Source: Sympetrum striolatum (taxonomy: Eukaryota > Arthropoda > Insecta > Odonata > Libellulidae). Taken from it: a DNA stretch of 64,000 nucleotides. The notes under the pieces are model-generated. The model was not told the DNA's origin and ran no database searches. It worked only from the letters and a program-made list of their open reading frames with translations. The number at the start of each line of letters is the position of its first letter. Within the stretch, counting starts at the first letter, position 1. Both the position numbers and the translations under genes were made by a program. Of this stretch, positions 11,237 through 22,866 are shown one piece after another. Location of the stretch: the NCBI GenBank assembly GCA_947579665.1, contig OX388348.1, positions 186,001 to 250,000 on the forward strand. The letters are read 5' to 3'.

Positions 11237-12077
11237 GCCCGGGAGTGCTGGGCAGTCTTAATTTATTTATTTATTTATTGATTAAAATTTCAATTCTTTA
11301 TGTATTTATGCCTAACCTTAATTTTAAGCTTTTAATATATTAACACTTCGTCCAGACTGTTAATTTTAAATTTTATTCTATTATTTATCTATTTATTGAA
11401 TTATTTATCGTTTTTAGCCCTTATTGGGATTCATTTTAACGTCTTTTTTAATTCACTTTGTTTTAGTAAATTGGAATTATTTATTTATATTTATATTCAA
11501 AATTATATGAGGTGGTCGGAAAGAGGAATATGCTATTTTACTTGGTCTTTAAAATTTTTCGTTTATAAATGTTCTAATTATTCCCCATTAGGGATTGCAA
11601 AATAATTTTACCAATAGCTGAGCATCCGATACCCCAATACTAATAATCTGAAGTGGCTCTATTGATTTTGCACACTTTTATTAAAAATTTCAAAAAAAAT
11701 CTCCGATTTTCGTAAAAATAAAATTACGCGATTGTGTTGCGGGTCGCATACATTCAGGGGATCGTCTCGTAAATTTTTTGAAAAAATTTTAATTATTTTA
11801 CTTTAAGGCGATTTTTATATTTTATTCATTCTTGGCTATCTTAATATAGTTGGTTATCCATTTGACTTTGTTCTCCTTCCACCGAGTCAGGGACTTTTAA
11901 AATTTTTAACTCGAAAAAATCACTTTTAATTATTTATATTAACTTAGTAATTTTACTCATTGGATTATTTATCGTAATTATATCATTGCCTTTTATACTC
12001 GTCCGTCGTTTAGTTATTTAAATATTTATTTATTTATTCACTATTCATTGATCTATTTATTAAATTATTTATTTATT
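11237..12077 (+). other. AT-rich leader ahead of LINE ORF1
   Basis: Repeated TTTATTTATTTATT runs and no coding potential. It immediately precedes the ORF1 start codon at 12078, and I read it as the LINE 5' untranslated region. In-frame non-ATG codons extend ORF1 upstream by about ten residues, but the first ATG, in a TTATTATGGAAAAG context, is the natural start. Confidence 0.45.
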
Positions 12078-13573
12078 ATGGAAAAGATTAATCAGCTAAA
12101 TAAATCTCTCGAGAATACTACCGGACGCGTTCGTTCACTTAGTTGCCCCGATGAGGCTATGACTTTTTTACAAAGTATAATAAAGAACGTTAATTCGGAC
12201 ATAGCAGGGCAGTCTTCGACAGACGAGGCCTTCGTCAAAGAAACTGATAAAGTAATTAATGCCAGAGACTGCAAAGTCGGGGCCATACCTCCAGCAGTGA
12301 AATCAAATGATGAAAACTTAACCTTGTTAAACGACGCGCAAGCGAATGGTCAGAGGCGTTCGACGTCCCAAAAGAAGGGCGATGTGGGGGCTAAAGATAA
12401 GATGGCAAACAGACCTGAAAAGAATAAAGAATCGCCGGTGGCGAATTGCGATGACCTAAGGTCATCAAAGAAAAGAAGGTCGAATCAACCGATTTTCCCG
12501 GGCTCCCCGCGGTGATTGCCCACTAAACAAGGAGAGTGTTGGTGTCTTCCGCTCCAAACCTCGCCGCCCGCCGAGCGCCCGCCGACGGGGGTGAGACTCC
12601 TTTCATCAAATCGTAAAAATAAATCATACTCCCCCCGAAAACATGCGGTGGCAGTAAGTGGAAACAACTTATCGAACCGAAAAGTTTCGGGATCAAATCA
12701 CGAGGGCCGCGCTGAGATGACGGGGTTAAAGCCGGGTCCTGCGGTGGTCCCTCGCGATCCCCCCCCGCTCCCAAACCCCCCCCCCCTGAAATTGAAATCA
12801 ACTGCCGGGGAAACGACAGAGATTACATTGAAGGGGGTGGTTCATGTCACCCTCGGGACAAGGACGTCAGTGGGGACATTTCCTCCAATTTCATACCATC
12901 AAGACAGGAATTGGTGGGTCAAAAGTGGCAGCTGGTTCCTCCCACCAAGGGGAGGTTTTGACCTCCCCTTGGCGGAGACATCAACACCTCCAATTCGACT
13001 TAAAACTCTCAATAGATGTTCTCCTCTTATAGAGAAAAGGGTCGGCGAGGCCTCCTCCCGCGGGAGGCCGGATTTATCGGAAGAGTTGACCAAAAACAAG
13101 GAAGGGAAAATCCCTCCAATTTTAATGGAAACACCCAAAAACTGGGTTGAAATATATAAAAGCATGTAAGAGGTCTGTTCTTTCCCCCCGTCGCCCAACT
13201 GGCGGGGCGACGAACGTCCATTAAATGTACTACAGTCAAAGATTGTTTGGAGCCTAAGAAACTTTTAGAAAATAAAAAAATTAACTTCTTCACCTATCGC
13301 TTGGCTTCAGAAAAGAAGCAATTATTTGTCGTTAGAAATCTGCCAAATAACATTGATGTTAACGACATCAAAGATTCACTGCTGGAGCAAGGGATCCCGA
13401 CCGAAAAGGTCTTTCAAATGCGCACAACTAGGCCCACAAAAGCTCAATTAGAAGCAAAAATAACAACTGTACCGCTGCGTCCATTACCGCTATACACAGT
13501 AGAATTAGATAATAATATATCGACGGACGAATTTCTTAGCGTTAGACAAATCTGTGGTTATAAAATCATAATA
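12078..13573 (+). pseudogene. LINE ORF1 (gag-like) N-terminal part, decayed
   Basis: Start of the nucleic-acid-binding ORF1 protein of a Jockey/I-type non-LTR retrotransposon. The N-terminal ~145 codons are Ser/Lys/Asn-rich (MEKINQLNKSLENTTG...). A single in-frame TGA at 12513-12515 interrupts the frame, which then continues to 13169 with proline-rich, GC-rich coding including the word PPILMETPKNWVEIYKSM. A stop and a frame change follow. The frame from about 13215 encodes TTVKDCLEPKKLLENKKI and FVVRNLPNNIDVNDIKDSL, which resemble the pre-C2HC domain found before the zinc knuckles in arthropod LINE gag proteins. Coding stops at 13573, where a second LINE is inserted; the zinc knuckles are found on its far side. 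The original role would be RNP assembly with the element RNA. Confidence 0.8.
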
Positions 13574-14279
13574 AATCCGTAGTTAATTTCTTCGAAAAGA
13601 AAAAAATGCGTCCAAATCACCCATACGAAATTAATGGAATTAGTATCAAAGTAGTAGATTCAGTTAAATATCTCGGGATCAACATTACTAATAACTTAAA
13701 TTGGAGCACGCATATTCGAAAAATCTGCGGCAAAGCAAGTAAAAGGCTTGGCTTTGTAAAGCGTATTGTCGGTAAATGCGACGAAAAGGTGAGAGAGCGA
13801 TGTTATTTTACCTTGGTCAGACCCCTTCTGGAATATGCGGCAAGTATATGGGATCCGGCGGATGAAACGTGTACTCGCGAACTCGAGAAAGTGCAGCGTA
13901 AAGCGGTTCGTTTTGTTAAGAAATGCTACGATAAAAAAGCAAGCGTTACAAATCTGCTCTAAGACGTAGGTTGGGAATCCTTGAAAGAAAGGAGATTGGA
14001 AGCTAGGCTGCGATTGCTTAATAAATTCAGGGAAACTACATTTTCCAAAGATACAATCGGTATCATGCAACCCCCCTGCTACGTCGGTCGATCCGATAAT
14101 GACCGTAAGTTAAGAGAAATAGATGCTAGGACGAATCGTTTCAGAGATTCATTCTTTCCGCGAACAATACGTGACAATAATCGAATAAGGAAGTAATTTA
14201 GATTCAACTGGTGTTTACACCCCCTGCCACACGCCGAAAGGCGGCTTGTAGGGTATTAATGTAGATGTAGATGTAGATG
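13574..14279 (+). mobile_element. 5'-truncated LINE 3' end nested in ORF1 (RT C-terminal region)
   Basis: From 13606 the frame reads VKYLGINITNNLNWSTHI, then RCYFTLVRPLLEYAASIWDP and LEKVQRKAVRFV, the conserved region after the reverse transcriptase core of CR1/Jockey-like LINEs. One in-frame TAA at 13960-13962 precedes DVGWESLKERRLEARL and a coding end at 14196. The 3' untranslated region is very short and holds CACGCCGAAAGGCGGC (a small hairpin). It ends in (GTAGAT)n at about 14260-14279, a typical LINE tail. TAATA occurs at both junctions (13569-13573 and 14280-14284), consistent with a 5-bp target-site duplication. The copy lacks endonuclease and most of RT, as expected of a 5'-truncated insertion. 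Confidence 0.85.
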
Positions 14280-15024
14280 TAATAGAAAGGCGTAAACCAC
14301 CGAGCGGGCCGCCTCAATGTTATAGATGTCAGGCATTTGGTCATGTCAATAAAGCTTGTTTTATGCCGCCGCGATGCGTCAATTGCGGAGAGAATCACTT
14401 AACTAACGAATGCCGAAAACCTGCGGGCGAACAAGCAGTTTGTGCGAACTGCAAAGGCTCGCACCCAGCTAGCTATCGTGGGTGTGCTGCGTACAAAAAA
14501 TTAAAAGAACGCTTAAATTCATTGAAAATAAAAGCCAGAGAAAACAGTAAAGAACTAGCTGCGAAAATTCCGCCCCCCACTCCGCATGAGGAAAGGGAGG
14601 GAAGGCCAAGGTAGCAGCAGTCGTGGCTGCCGACATCCCAAATGCCAAAAACGAAAGTAGGTCAGGCAATGTTGCCAAACCTTCCCTAAAATGTTCTACT
14701 CGCGCGGACAATCTTCTATCTCCGCTAACTTCCGATCCGCGAATTGATAATATTACAATGTCGAAGGCGGCACCTATAAACAAACAAGGGAATACTGCTC
14801 CCGAGCAATTAATAAATGATATTGATTCTTCCCGTGCCGCGGACGGGGAGGAAGAAAATAGCGATCTTGTTACTGATGATCCCGACGAAGCATGGAAGGA
14901 AGGTATGAGAAAATGGATTTCCACTATGACTCTTTTAATCCTTCAACCTGATTTAACCAATACTTCATTTATTTCTTATGTAATTAATTCAACTAAGCTG
15001 ATTTTAGATGGCCAAGATTTTTAA
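14280..15024 (+). pseudogene. LINE ORF1 C-terminal part with three CCHC-type zinc knuckles
   Basis: Coding resumes in the same frame as before the nested insertion: PPSGPPQCYRCQAFGHVNKAC, RCVNCGENHLTNEC and VCANCKGSHPASYRGC are three successive zinc knuckles of the gag-type LINE ORF1 (about 14300-14490). They are followed by the usual AYKKLKERLNSL helix. A stop at 14612-14614 and a frame change precede the C-terminal tail (from about 14623), which ends at 15024 with KLILDGQDF. The CX2CX4HX4C pattern is kept in the knuckles, so the decay is mainly one frameshift plus the insertion. Confidence 0.85.
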
Positions 15025-15300
15025 AATTTGTGAATGGAACGCCAACGGACTCGTCCAAAAGATGGACGAATTTATAAATTTTCTATTTAAACACAGAATT
15101 AGTTCACAATTTGTTCTAATAGCTTTTTGTCAGTGACAAGGTCCAATGTATATAAAAATCATAATGATGGTTTAGTTTTCTATGAGTAGGAAGCAGTTGT
15201 AGTCAGTAATTGTTGTTTTACAAAGTATTGTTTATCTAATTTTGGAGTTGCTTTCCCTGAACCAACACCCATGTACTTCTCTGATACATTATAATATTTG
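15009..15300 (+). pseudogene. LINE ORF2 start (endonuclease) and a second decayed endonuclease fragment
   Basis: An ATG at 15009 overlaps the ORF1 stop and starts KICEWNANGLVQKMDEF, the characteristic first strand of the APE-type endonuclease, where the Asn contributes to the active site. Similarity is lost after about 15105. From about 15135 a different frame reads NVYKNHNDGLVFYE, a stop, then SNCCFTKYCLSNFGVAF. This resembles a later part of a LINE endonuclease, either after an internal deletion or from another element. Reverse transcriptase is absent. Confidence 0.6.
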
Positions 15301-16056
15301 TAAATACACACTATACTAGCTTCATTTAAATTAGATAACGCTTCTTTTTGTTATATTTTAAATATTTTTATTGTTTTCTCGTATATTTTTCGATTTTGCG
15401 TCCTGTAAAAGACCCGTTCGAAACATAACATTCTTTGGAAATTTTAGTCCATGTATTACTTCGATGGATTCGGCAGCAGATTTCTTTGATCGCCTCTAAT
15501 GTCATCAATATATTTCTACTACCTCTAAAATACAATTCGTTTTTCTTCTAACTCACTCTATCGGCTAAGATTTATTCTCTAGCCTTACCAAACTCATGGC
15601 AAAAATTAAACGTTTGCTTTGCTCTCAATTCCTTGAGCTTTGGCCGCTAAGACGGCAGAGGGTACTTCAGTGTTGTGAAAGATAAAGAGAAACAGTTGGA
15701 GCCCTTTCCTCCCCCATAGTCATTTTGACACGTGTTGACCACTCTTCCCCTTTTCGCATTGTCGTTACTCCTGGTTGTTCGCCGTGGGTTTTCCAAAATA
15801 TTTTCTATAAATCGGGCATGCGGCCTTCCTAAGCTGCAGCGGAGTTTTATCACGATTTCTAGAGACTATGCTTATTCTCATACGATATATCCTTCAGTTA
15901 TTTGTGGAGCTCTGTAGCATAAACATCCAGCAATTTATCTCGCCTTTGCGGTCTTCATTGCAATATTTGTATCGAATACCATTTTGGATTCTCGGAATAC
16001 TTCGTAAATCCTTGCATCTGATGGTAAATTACGGAGGAAAATTTCTCCAGTCTATC
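15301..16056. other. Unassigned stretch upstream of piggyBac
   Basis: No coding sequence, repeat or terminal inverted repeat that I can recognise. It probably includes the 5' non-coding end of the piggyBac-like element, but I could not find a matched TTAA-flanked terminus. Confidence 0.4.
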
Positions 16057-17533
16057 ATGGATCATCACGAAGATTCCGATCTTGAAACCAAAGACATCGA
16101 AATTGAAGTTTCCGATTCAAGCGTTTCGGAAGAATCAGATTCCGAATCCATCGATGGATCAGAGCCAATTCAAGACGGTGAATGGAGTGAACTTCAATCA
16201 TCAGGTTCTTCTTTTCCTGCACCAGCGAGATTTTTCTTTGAAGAAGAATCTTCAATGAACTTTGAGGAAATTTCCGATATTCTTCCATTGAAGCCGTCGG
16301 GTTCTGGCGCTGAAAAGGATAAGCTGTGGCGGTAAGTGAATGAATCAGAAATACGACTTTTTTTGGCACTTGTGATGTTGCAGAGCATCATTCGCAAGCC
16401 TGATCTAGAATTCTATTGGTAAACCAGATCTACTCTTGCCACTCCTTTCTTCGGGCAGATAATGTCGTATCGCTGGTTTGTGAAAATTCGGCAGTGTTTG
16501 CATTTTTCTGTAAACAATACATACGATCCTGAAACGCACCCAAACCCGAAGCTGTAGAAGATGTGGCCAGTTCATCTGAATTTGGAGGAAAGATTTAGAA
16601 AATTATACACGCCGGAAAGAGAAATGACCATAGACGAGAGTCTTCTTCTCTACAAGGGAAGGTTGGGTTGGCGGCAATACATTCCGCAAAAGAGGGCGAG
16701 ATTTGGAATAAAAACTTTTATTCTAAGTGAGTCTCGTAGTAAATACGTGTGGTCAACAATTATTTACACGGGAAAAGGAACTCTTTTTGATGATGAGTTC
16801 AAGGACAAACCTATGTCACCTTAGGTAGTGATGACTCTAATGATGCCTTTGCTGGACAAGGGATATTGCGTTGTCACGGACAATTTTTATACGTCTCCAG
16901 AATTGGCTGAGTGGCTTATATCGCGGTCTTCGGACACATACGGCACTCTGAAAAGAACACGAAGGGGAGTACCGAAGGCATTGGTGGCAAAAAAGCTGAA
17001 GAAAGGAGAAGTTGCTGCATTTAGAAAAGGGAAGGTGTTGGTGCTGCGATGGAAAGATAAAAAAGAAGTGACTCTCTTATCAACTGTGCATACAAGTGAT
17101 ATGAAAAGATTAGAGAAAAGTGGCCGAAGTTTGAAAAAACCATCAGTGGTGACTGATTACAATCACACCATGGGGTGGACCGGGTAGATCAACATTTGTC
17201 CGATTACCCCTTACTTAGAAAAAGATCGAAAAAATATTATAAAAAAATATTTTTCCATTTGGTGGAGCTAAGTGTGTGGAATTTATTCATTTTGTACAAA
17301 AAAGTGGTGGAAGAAAGGTGCATTTAGAATTCCGATTACAACTAATTGAACAATTGATTGAGGCCTATCATCCCACTCTCGTCCTTCCAAGGAGCGGCAG
17401 GCCACCCGCAGCGCAGCAAATTCGAAGGCTCGTAGATAGGCACATGCCCGACTCTCTGCCCACGAGCGAGAAGAAAGCAGCCCCTACTCGGCAGTGTATT
17501 ATTATCTGTTGCCGAAAACGCGACGCTAATTAA
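16057..17533 (+). pseudogene. piggyBac-type transposase pseudogene
   Basis: Decayed DDE/D transposase of the piggyBac family. An acidic, Ser-rich N-terminus (MDHHEDSDLETKDIE, EESDSESIDGSE) is followed in the same frame by FLALVMLQSIIRKPDLEFYW and STLATPFFGQIMSYRW. The catalytic blocks are MTIDESLLLYKGRLGWRQY (first Asp, near 16632), GYCVVTDNFYTSPELAEW (second Asp, near 16880) and, after a frameshift at about 17180, VDQHLSDYPLLRKR holding the third Asp near 17190. YKKIFFHLVEL and FILYKK-like words follow, then HLEFRLQLIEQLIEAYH. The reading frame is broken by in-frame stops at 16333, about 16420, 16556 and 16822 and by the frameshift. The C-terminal cysteine-rich domain starts (PTRQCIIICCRK) but is cut short at 17530. 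It is not expected to encode an active enzyme. Confidence 0.9.
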
Positions 17534-19229
17534 AAATAAGGAAATAAATAAATTAAGCCAAAATAAATAAAATCTATTTTGACTTTATTAATTAATGGAA
17601 ATTAAGGAATAATTGAATTATAATTCATTATTAATCATATTATTAGGTTTTATAATGTATGATGGATATATAAGATTGGCACATCTATAAGTTTATAAGG
17701 TTCTGTATAAGTTTAAACTCATCTCTATCATAAAACTTTACACCGGTAAAAGCTGCCCTGCAAGTCCTTTATGCGTTTTATAACAACGAAATTCACTCCC
17801 AAAATTGGACTAGAATGAATTCTTAATTAATCAATTAATTAAGAGTTCAATTTAAAAACTTCATTTTAAAAACAAATACTACGGATGTAATAGTTTTGTT
17901 GAGAGTAAATTAGGAATTTAATTTTTGTATCTATTTGCTTTCCGTTTAATTTTAATAATCATCTGTCATTTACATTTCATTCAACAGCTATTTACATTTT
18001 GAAAAAGGGGTTACTGGTGTTTACTAATCATGAAGCAAATAAGTTCTTTACATAAGCAACATGAAGCACAAATTATTTGCAATTTCTAAATATTTTAAAT
18101 CCATGTCAATGAATAATATTGCTTCATAAAATATGATAATATCTTTTCTCTTTTCATTTTCTTTTTACATAAATGTAATCTCCTTGAACAAATGCCTTCA
18201 CTCGTCATCCTGCCTAATAAGGCTTATTCCCAGCTCTTGGTAGCTAATTTTATGAGTGATTTAACAACTGTCCTTCAGGCTGTACTAGGAAAGTCCAAAT
18301 CATAAATGTTTTCCATTAAATAGAAGCAATTTAAGGGATTTGTCGTCTAAGAATTTTTCCACTCACAATCAGTCTTACTGTGATTTCCACTTAGATTTTT
18401 CTTCGCTTTAATAAACAAAAGTTATTGAAATTTTTAATCGCATTGATAATATTTAATTATTGCGGACCACCAAAAGGAATAAATGAAACCGAGGTTTCCT
18501 TACTTCGCTGTCAACAAAAATACAAAACTAAATACACAATGTAAATTTCACAAGTAATGGAACCCCGTCAGTTATATATTCAGGTATCCAATATAATTAT
18601 CTTCCACAGCAAACACATGTACCTCTTTTTATTAATTTAAATTATATTTTATAGAATGACATCACTAAATCTTGGAAATGCTAATGTCAGAATCACTAAA
18701 TTTTCAATGAATTGCCATCAATGAATTTCTACTTTCGGACTATTTTTGATGTTCACAGAAATTCGATCTAGATTATTTATTAGTTTAATGAAGGAAAGCT
18801 ACTCACGCATGGTTAAATTTATATTTTGCCGAAAATTAAAATATCTGTTGATTATAAAGTAATATATCCAGTCCCCTAATATTCCAAAGCTTCACTTCAT
18901 ATTCTAATTTTTCCCTAAAACTCGCTGCTTTGCTTTTTAATTAGACAATATAAAATGATATTGCTAAATCAAGTTAAGTAATTTTCCTAAAATTCTTTTT
19001 AATTATTGAATATTTTAAAACGTTAACCTGGATGTAGTAATATAAATATTAAGGTAGAGTATGTTAAATTCTCGAAAGTATGACGTACTCAGATATTAGT
19101 CAATTTACCTAATAAATTAAAAATATTGCATATTCAATGTGTATTTATAAAATAACCTCGGTACATCATTCAATAAGGATTAATTTTGGTGATTAATACT
19201 TATTTTCTTTCCCGAGGGCATTACGAGAA
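17534..19229. other. AT-rich sequence without recognised features
   Basis: About 1.7 kb with no supported coding region. Short inverted words such as ATTAATTAATCAATTAATTAA near 17823 are low-complexity. No boundary of the piggyBac element was found. Confidence 0.6.
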
Positions 19230-20075
19230 AGAATGGCGTGGGAGGATCCCGACGAGAGGCGGCGCCGGCGTCTGGACTCAGCGACAGACGACCACGGAGA
19301 GGGAGGACGTAGGCGTGGGAAGACCCCGGCGTAGGAGGGTCCCATCGAGGGAGGACCCCGGCAAGGAGGACCCTGGCGAGAGAGGGTATCAGCGAGGGAG
19401 GATCGACGTTAGGTAGGACGACGACGAGGGACCCCAGCGACGGAGGAATCCAGCGGGTCCCCAGAAAGGGATCCCGGAGAGGGACGACCCCGGTAAGAGA
19501 GGGTCCCAGTGAGGGAGGACCCCAGCGAGGGACGACCCCGGCATGAGAGGGTCCCAGCGAGGGAGGATCCCAGCGAGGGAGGACCCCAGCGAGGTATAAC
19601 CCCAGCGAGGGACGACCCCGGCGAGAGAGGGTTCCAGCGAGGGGGTATCCCATGGAGGGAAGGTCCCAGCGAGGGAGGACCCCGGTGAGGAGGACCCAGA
19701 CGAGAGAGGGTCCCAGCGATGGAGGATCCCTGTTAGGTAGGACGACGACAAGGGACCCCAGCGACGGAGGATCCCAGGGAGGGATGGTCCCGGTGAGTGA
19801 GGGTCCCAGCGAGGAAGGGTCCTAGCGAGGGAGGACCCCGGTGAGGAGGACCCTGGCGAGAGATGGTCCCAGCGAGGGAGCATCCGACTGATGGAGGACC
19901 CCGACGAGGGAGGAATCCGAAGATCGAGGGTCCCAGTGAGGTCGGATACCAGCGAGGGATGACCCTGGTGAGGTAGGGTCCCAGCGAGGGAGGTTCCTGG
20001 GGAGGGAGGACCGCTGCTAGGAAGGACCCCGGCAAGGGAGGACCTAGGAGACGAAGGATCTAGCAGGGAAGTGCC
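19230..20075. repeat. GC-rich 15-bp minisatellite (CCCAGCGAGGGAGGA-like)
   Basis: About 850 bp of imperfect tandem repeats with a 15-bp period; typical units are GGTCCCAGCGAGGGA and GGACCCCGGCGAGAG. The array is strongly purine-rich on the + strand and GC-rich, in sharp contrast to AT-rich flanks. Because 15 is a multiple of 3, frames stay open for long stretches on the - strand, giving pentapeptide strings such as SLAGVLPRWDPPSLG. I regard these as artefacts of the repeat. A larger segment (about 19395-19700) is partly repeated at 19700-19990, with the word GGACGACGACRAGGGACCCC, suggesting higher-order duplication. Confidence 0.92.
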
Positions 20076-21660
20076 AGAGTTCAATTGGTTTTGGAAATTC
20101 TGATCAATAGAAATGATGGACTTTTAGAAATGAAGGCTTTTCTCAATACATTTAGCAAAGAATTAAAAATTATTTGTTGAGATGAAAGGAGCACAAATTC
20201 ATAGAATTACTTAAGATTGATTAAGTTATGTAGTGAAAGATTATTCCTTGCAGTAGAGAAATTCAGATGGGATGACTGTGAGTAAACAACTCTCCCAACA
20301 TGGAATGTGACTCTGAATTGGATTCATAGGCTACTGTGTATGGTGAATAGTCTTATACGATATTGAACATTCTCTTTTACCTTAAACCTGACTGGATTCT
20401 GCATGAAGATACAGCCAATTGCTTCCAAGATATCTGCAAGAAATTATTTAAGCCTGCCTTTCTAGAGAGACATATCCATCCACAGACTGGTGCAGTTTGT
20501 GACAAAAACTGCAATGATACAATCTTACGAAGAAGAGAGCCTATTGAGACTCATTTTACTGACACATTCCAAAATTAAATAGATAATTTGCTTTGTTAGG
20601 AATCAAGCAAGGATTGATGAAATATTCTCCACGATACCAGCATACATTTTATCAAATTTTGATGATGAAATCTTTGAAATTTCTAATCCAATTTAGTTCC
20701 TTTAAAGTCAAGATTATTTGTTTAATTTTATTATTTAATTAAAGATCACTACAATATGCACTCGATATTCTTTGAGCACTGTGTATTTAGCTTTTACATT
20801 TGCGGAAGCAAGCCACCAGTGCCGTGGTAAAAGTGGATGCCATTAGGTCATGTCATAAATGAATAAATATAAGCAAAGCATTGCGTTAAGCTAATATATT
20901 AGTCATTATACATATGAGTGAATTAATTTGCAAAAGAAAATATATTATAAAGATAAAGTGTACATTCAATAATCGTTTAAGATGGAATTAACATGTAGGA
21001 ATAGTTGTTTTGGAAGATAATAATAGCCTAACTTCATCAACAAGTAATTATGTTGCACCTAAAAAATTATGAAGAGTCAGCTTCCCTCTATTAGAATATG
21101 GGAGTGTATTATATGTACTGTATGAAATACGATAACGGAAGATCAATTTTGATTAACCACCCATAAAATGGCAATCAAGATATTATGGTCACAAAGGTAT
21201 ATCACAAATGCAAAAGGAATGGTGAAAGGAAATTAAGTGATCACTGGAGAAAAAATAATTCAATTTTAGGGTATTCTTCTTGTTAACTGAACATTTTATG
21301 ATTGGAATAGTTTACCAGATTGTGAAGAATTAACAGTAATATGAATAGGGATTTACTGATAATGTTCATTTGTAGGTTTGCGGTATCATATGTAGTATTT
21401 TAATGTATTTCATGTACAGAATTAATCATAGCATTTCCCAAACTCATTGGTTGAATTGTATCTTGGTCTAACAAAGCAATTCCAAGGTCCCAGACTCAAG
21501 TTCTAAGTAACCGGATTCTTCTGTTACAGGAATGGATGTCTATATGTTAAATGTAAATATATATATATGTCGATATATCCTTCATTTCATTCTTCTGTTT
21601 ACCGGAGATTTTGCACATTCTGTAATCAAGAATGCCAATGGTTTTGAATAGGAAGGTGTT
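20076..21660. other. AT-rich sequence without recognised features
   Basis: About 1.6 kb. A 71-codon open frame at 20363-20578 has no family resemblance that I recognise and no coding neighbours. Nothing else is supported. Confidence 0.5.
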
Positions 21661-21669
21661 CAACCAATG

Positions 21670-22092
21670 CATTCTACCAGTCCTATGGTAGTAAAACTTG
21701 GGTGTTAAATGCAGCAACAACCCAGAGACTTCAAACAATGCAAAGGAGCATGGAGCGCTGCATGCTGGGAATCACAAGAAGAGACAGAAAACGTAACACT
21801 AGGTTGAGAATGCTGACTGGAGTTACAGACATCATAGATAAGGTAAGACCACTAAAATGGAAATGGGCCAGCCATAATGCAAGAAGAAATGACAACCGTT
21901 GGACATATGTAGTTCTCAACTGGATACCAAGAGATGTGAAGAGACCAAGAAGAAGACCTATAGACAGGTAGAATAGAGACATCATCAAGTACTTAGGTGT
22001 AACGTGAAGCTCAGGATATTAACCTTATCTAACAGAGAAAATTGGAAAGTACTTTGGGAGGCCTACATCCGATGTCGGATTGAAAATGGCTG
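21670..22092 (+). pseudogene. RTE/BovB-like LINE fragment, C-terminal end of reverse transcriptase ORF
   Basis: The frame YGSKTWVLNAATTQRLQTMQ, MERCMLGITRRDRKRN, VRPLKWKWASHNARRNDNRW and NWIPRDVKRPRRRP matches the conserved tail of RTE-type endonuclease/reverse-transcriptase proteins, where the Trp-rich WKWA-H-R-D-RW pattern is typical. A stop at 21969 interrupts it. After further changes the expected last words are still visible (REN-WKVLWEAYI, near 22035-22065). Everything 5' of this, including the RT active site, is missing, as usual for 5'-truncated LINE copies. Confidence 0.85.
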
Positions 22093-22159
22093 ATAATGAT
22101 GACACATAGTGGTAGAAATCGGTTCTAATGAGTAGTTCTGTGATTTTTGTCATCTCTCG

Positions 22160-22866
22160 AAAATAAAGGGTCGACTTATACGCTGAACATAAAATTTTAA
22201 CCTTTACCACCGAGGGGTAAGAAAGTGAAACTGCCTGCTTAACACCAGTTCTACAAAAACTCAAGTATCTTAGAGTCAAATATATTTGAAACATAAATAT
22301 TCTTTGCAAATTATATTCATTTTTTCACATTTATTTTTATTTACAAAAATTTAATATACATCTAGCTGATTTCTTATGAATGAAGATAATTAACCAAATT
22401 ATGTTTTTTTTTGTTTATATAATGGTTATGATTTGACTTAGCATTGATGAAAGCGTTAGGAGCAAATGAAAGTTATTTCAGCAGTGTCGTGATTTCATAT
22501 TTCCATACTATATTTCCATTATTTCTATATTAAAATTTTGATAACCGTATGCTTCTGTTTCGTAATGCATTACTCGTATTTGTAGCCAGAGTGATATCAA
22601 CGAAAGAAACTTGCGTAATAGTTAAGCAGATGCTATAAGTTGACATTGTAGCTGAAAGAAACAATTCTAGCATCTTAATCTTACGTGGTAATATTCCTTA
22701 TGCCATGGTATGTCAATGGATACTGTGGGTCTTCCTCCCAATAAAATAGAGCTGGGGAAGTGGTGTTACCTTATTTTTTGGGTCGACTTATATGCTGAAC
22801 ATAGGCTAAAACCTGAAATTCACCTCAAAATTTTAAGGGTCGACTTACATGCCGGCATATATGGTA
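22160..22866. repeat. Repeats of a GGGTCGACTTATAC-type DNA-transposon end
   Basis: The word GGGTCGACTTAYAYGC occurs three times in direct orientation (about 22167, 22780 and 22841), twice followed by TGAACATA. The last copy runs into CGGCATATATGGTA. Ends of the form TACCATATATGCCGG...AAGTCGACCC (reverse strand) are seen on non-autonomous DNA transposons in animals, so 22866 may be a transposon end. The opposite end was not found. Confidence 0.35.

Noticed and set aside
19389..20084. 231-codon Pro/Gly/Leu/Ser-rich open frame on the - strand
   Set aside because: It is the translation of a 15-bp tandem repeat; a period divisible by three keeps frames open by default. There is no promoter, signal peptide or unique sequence.
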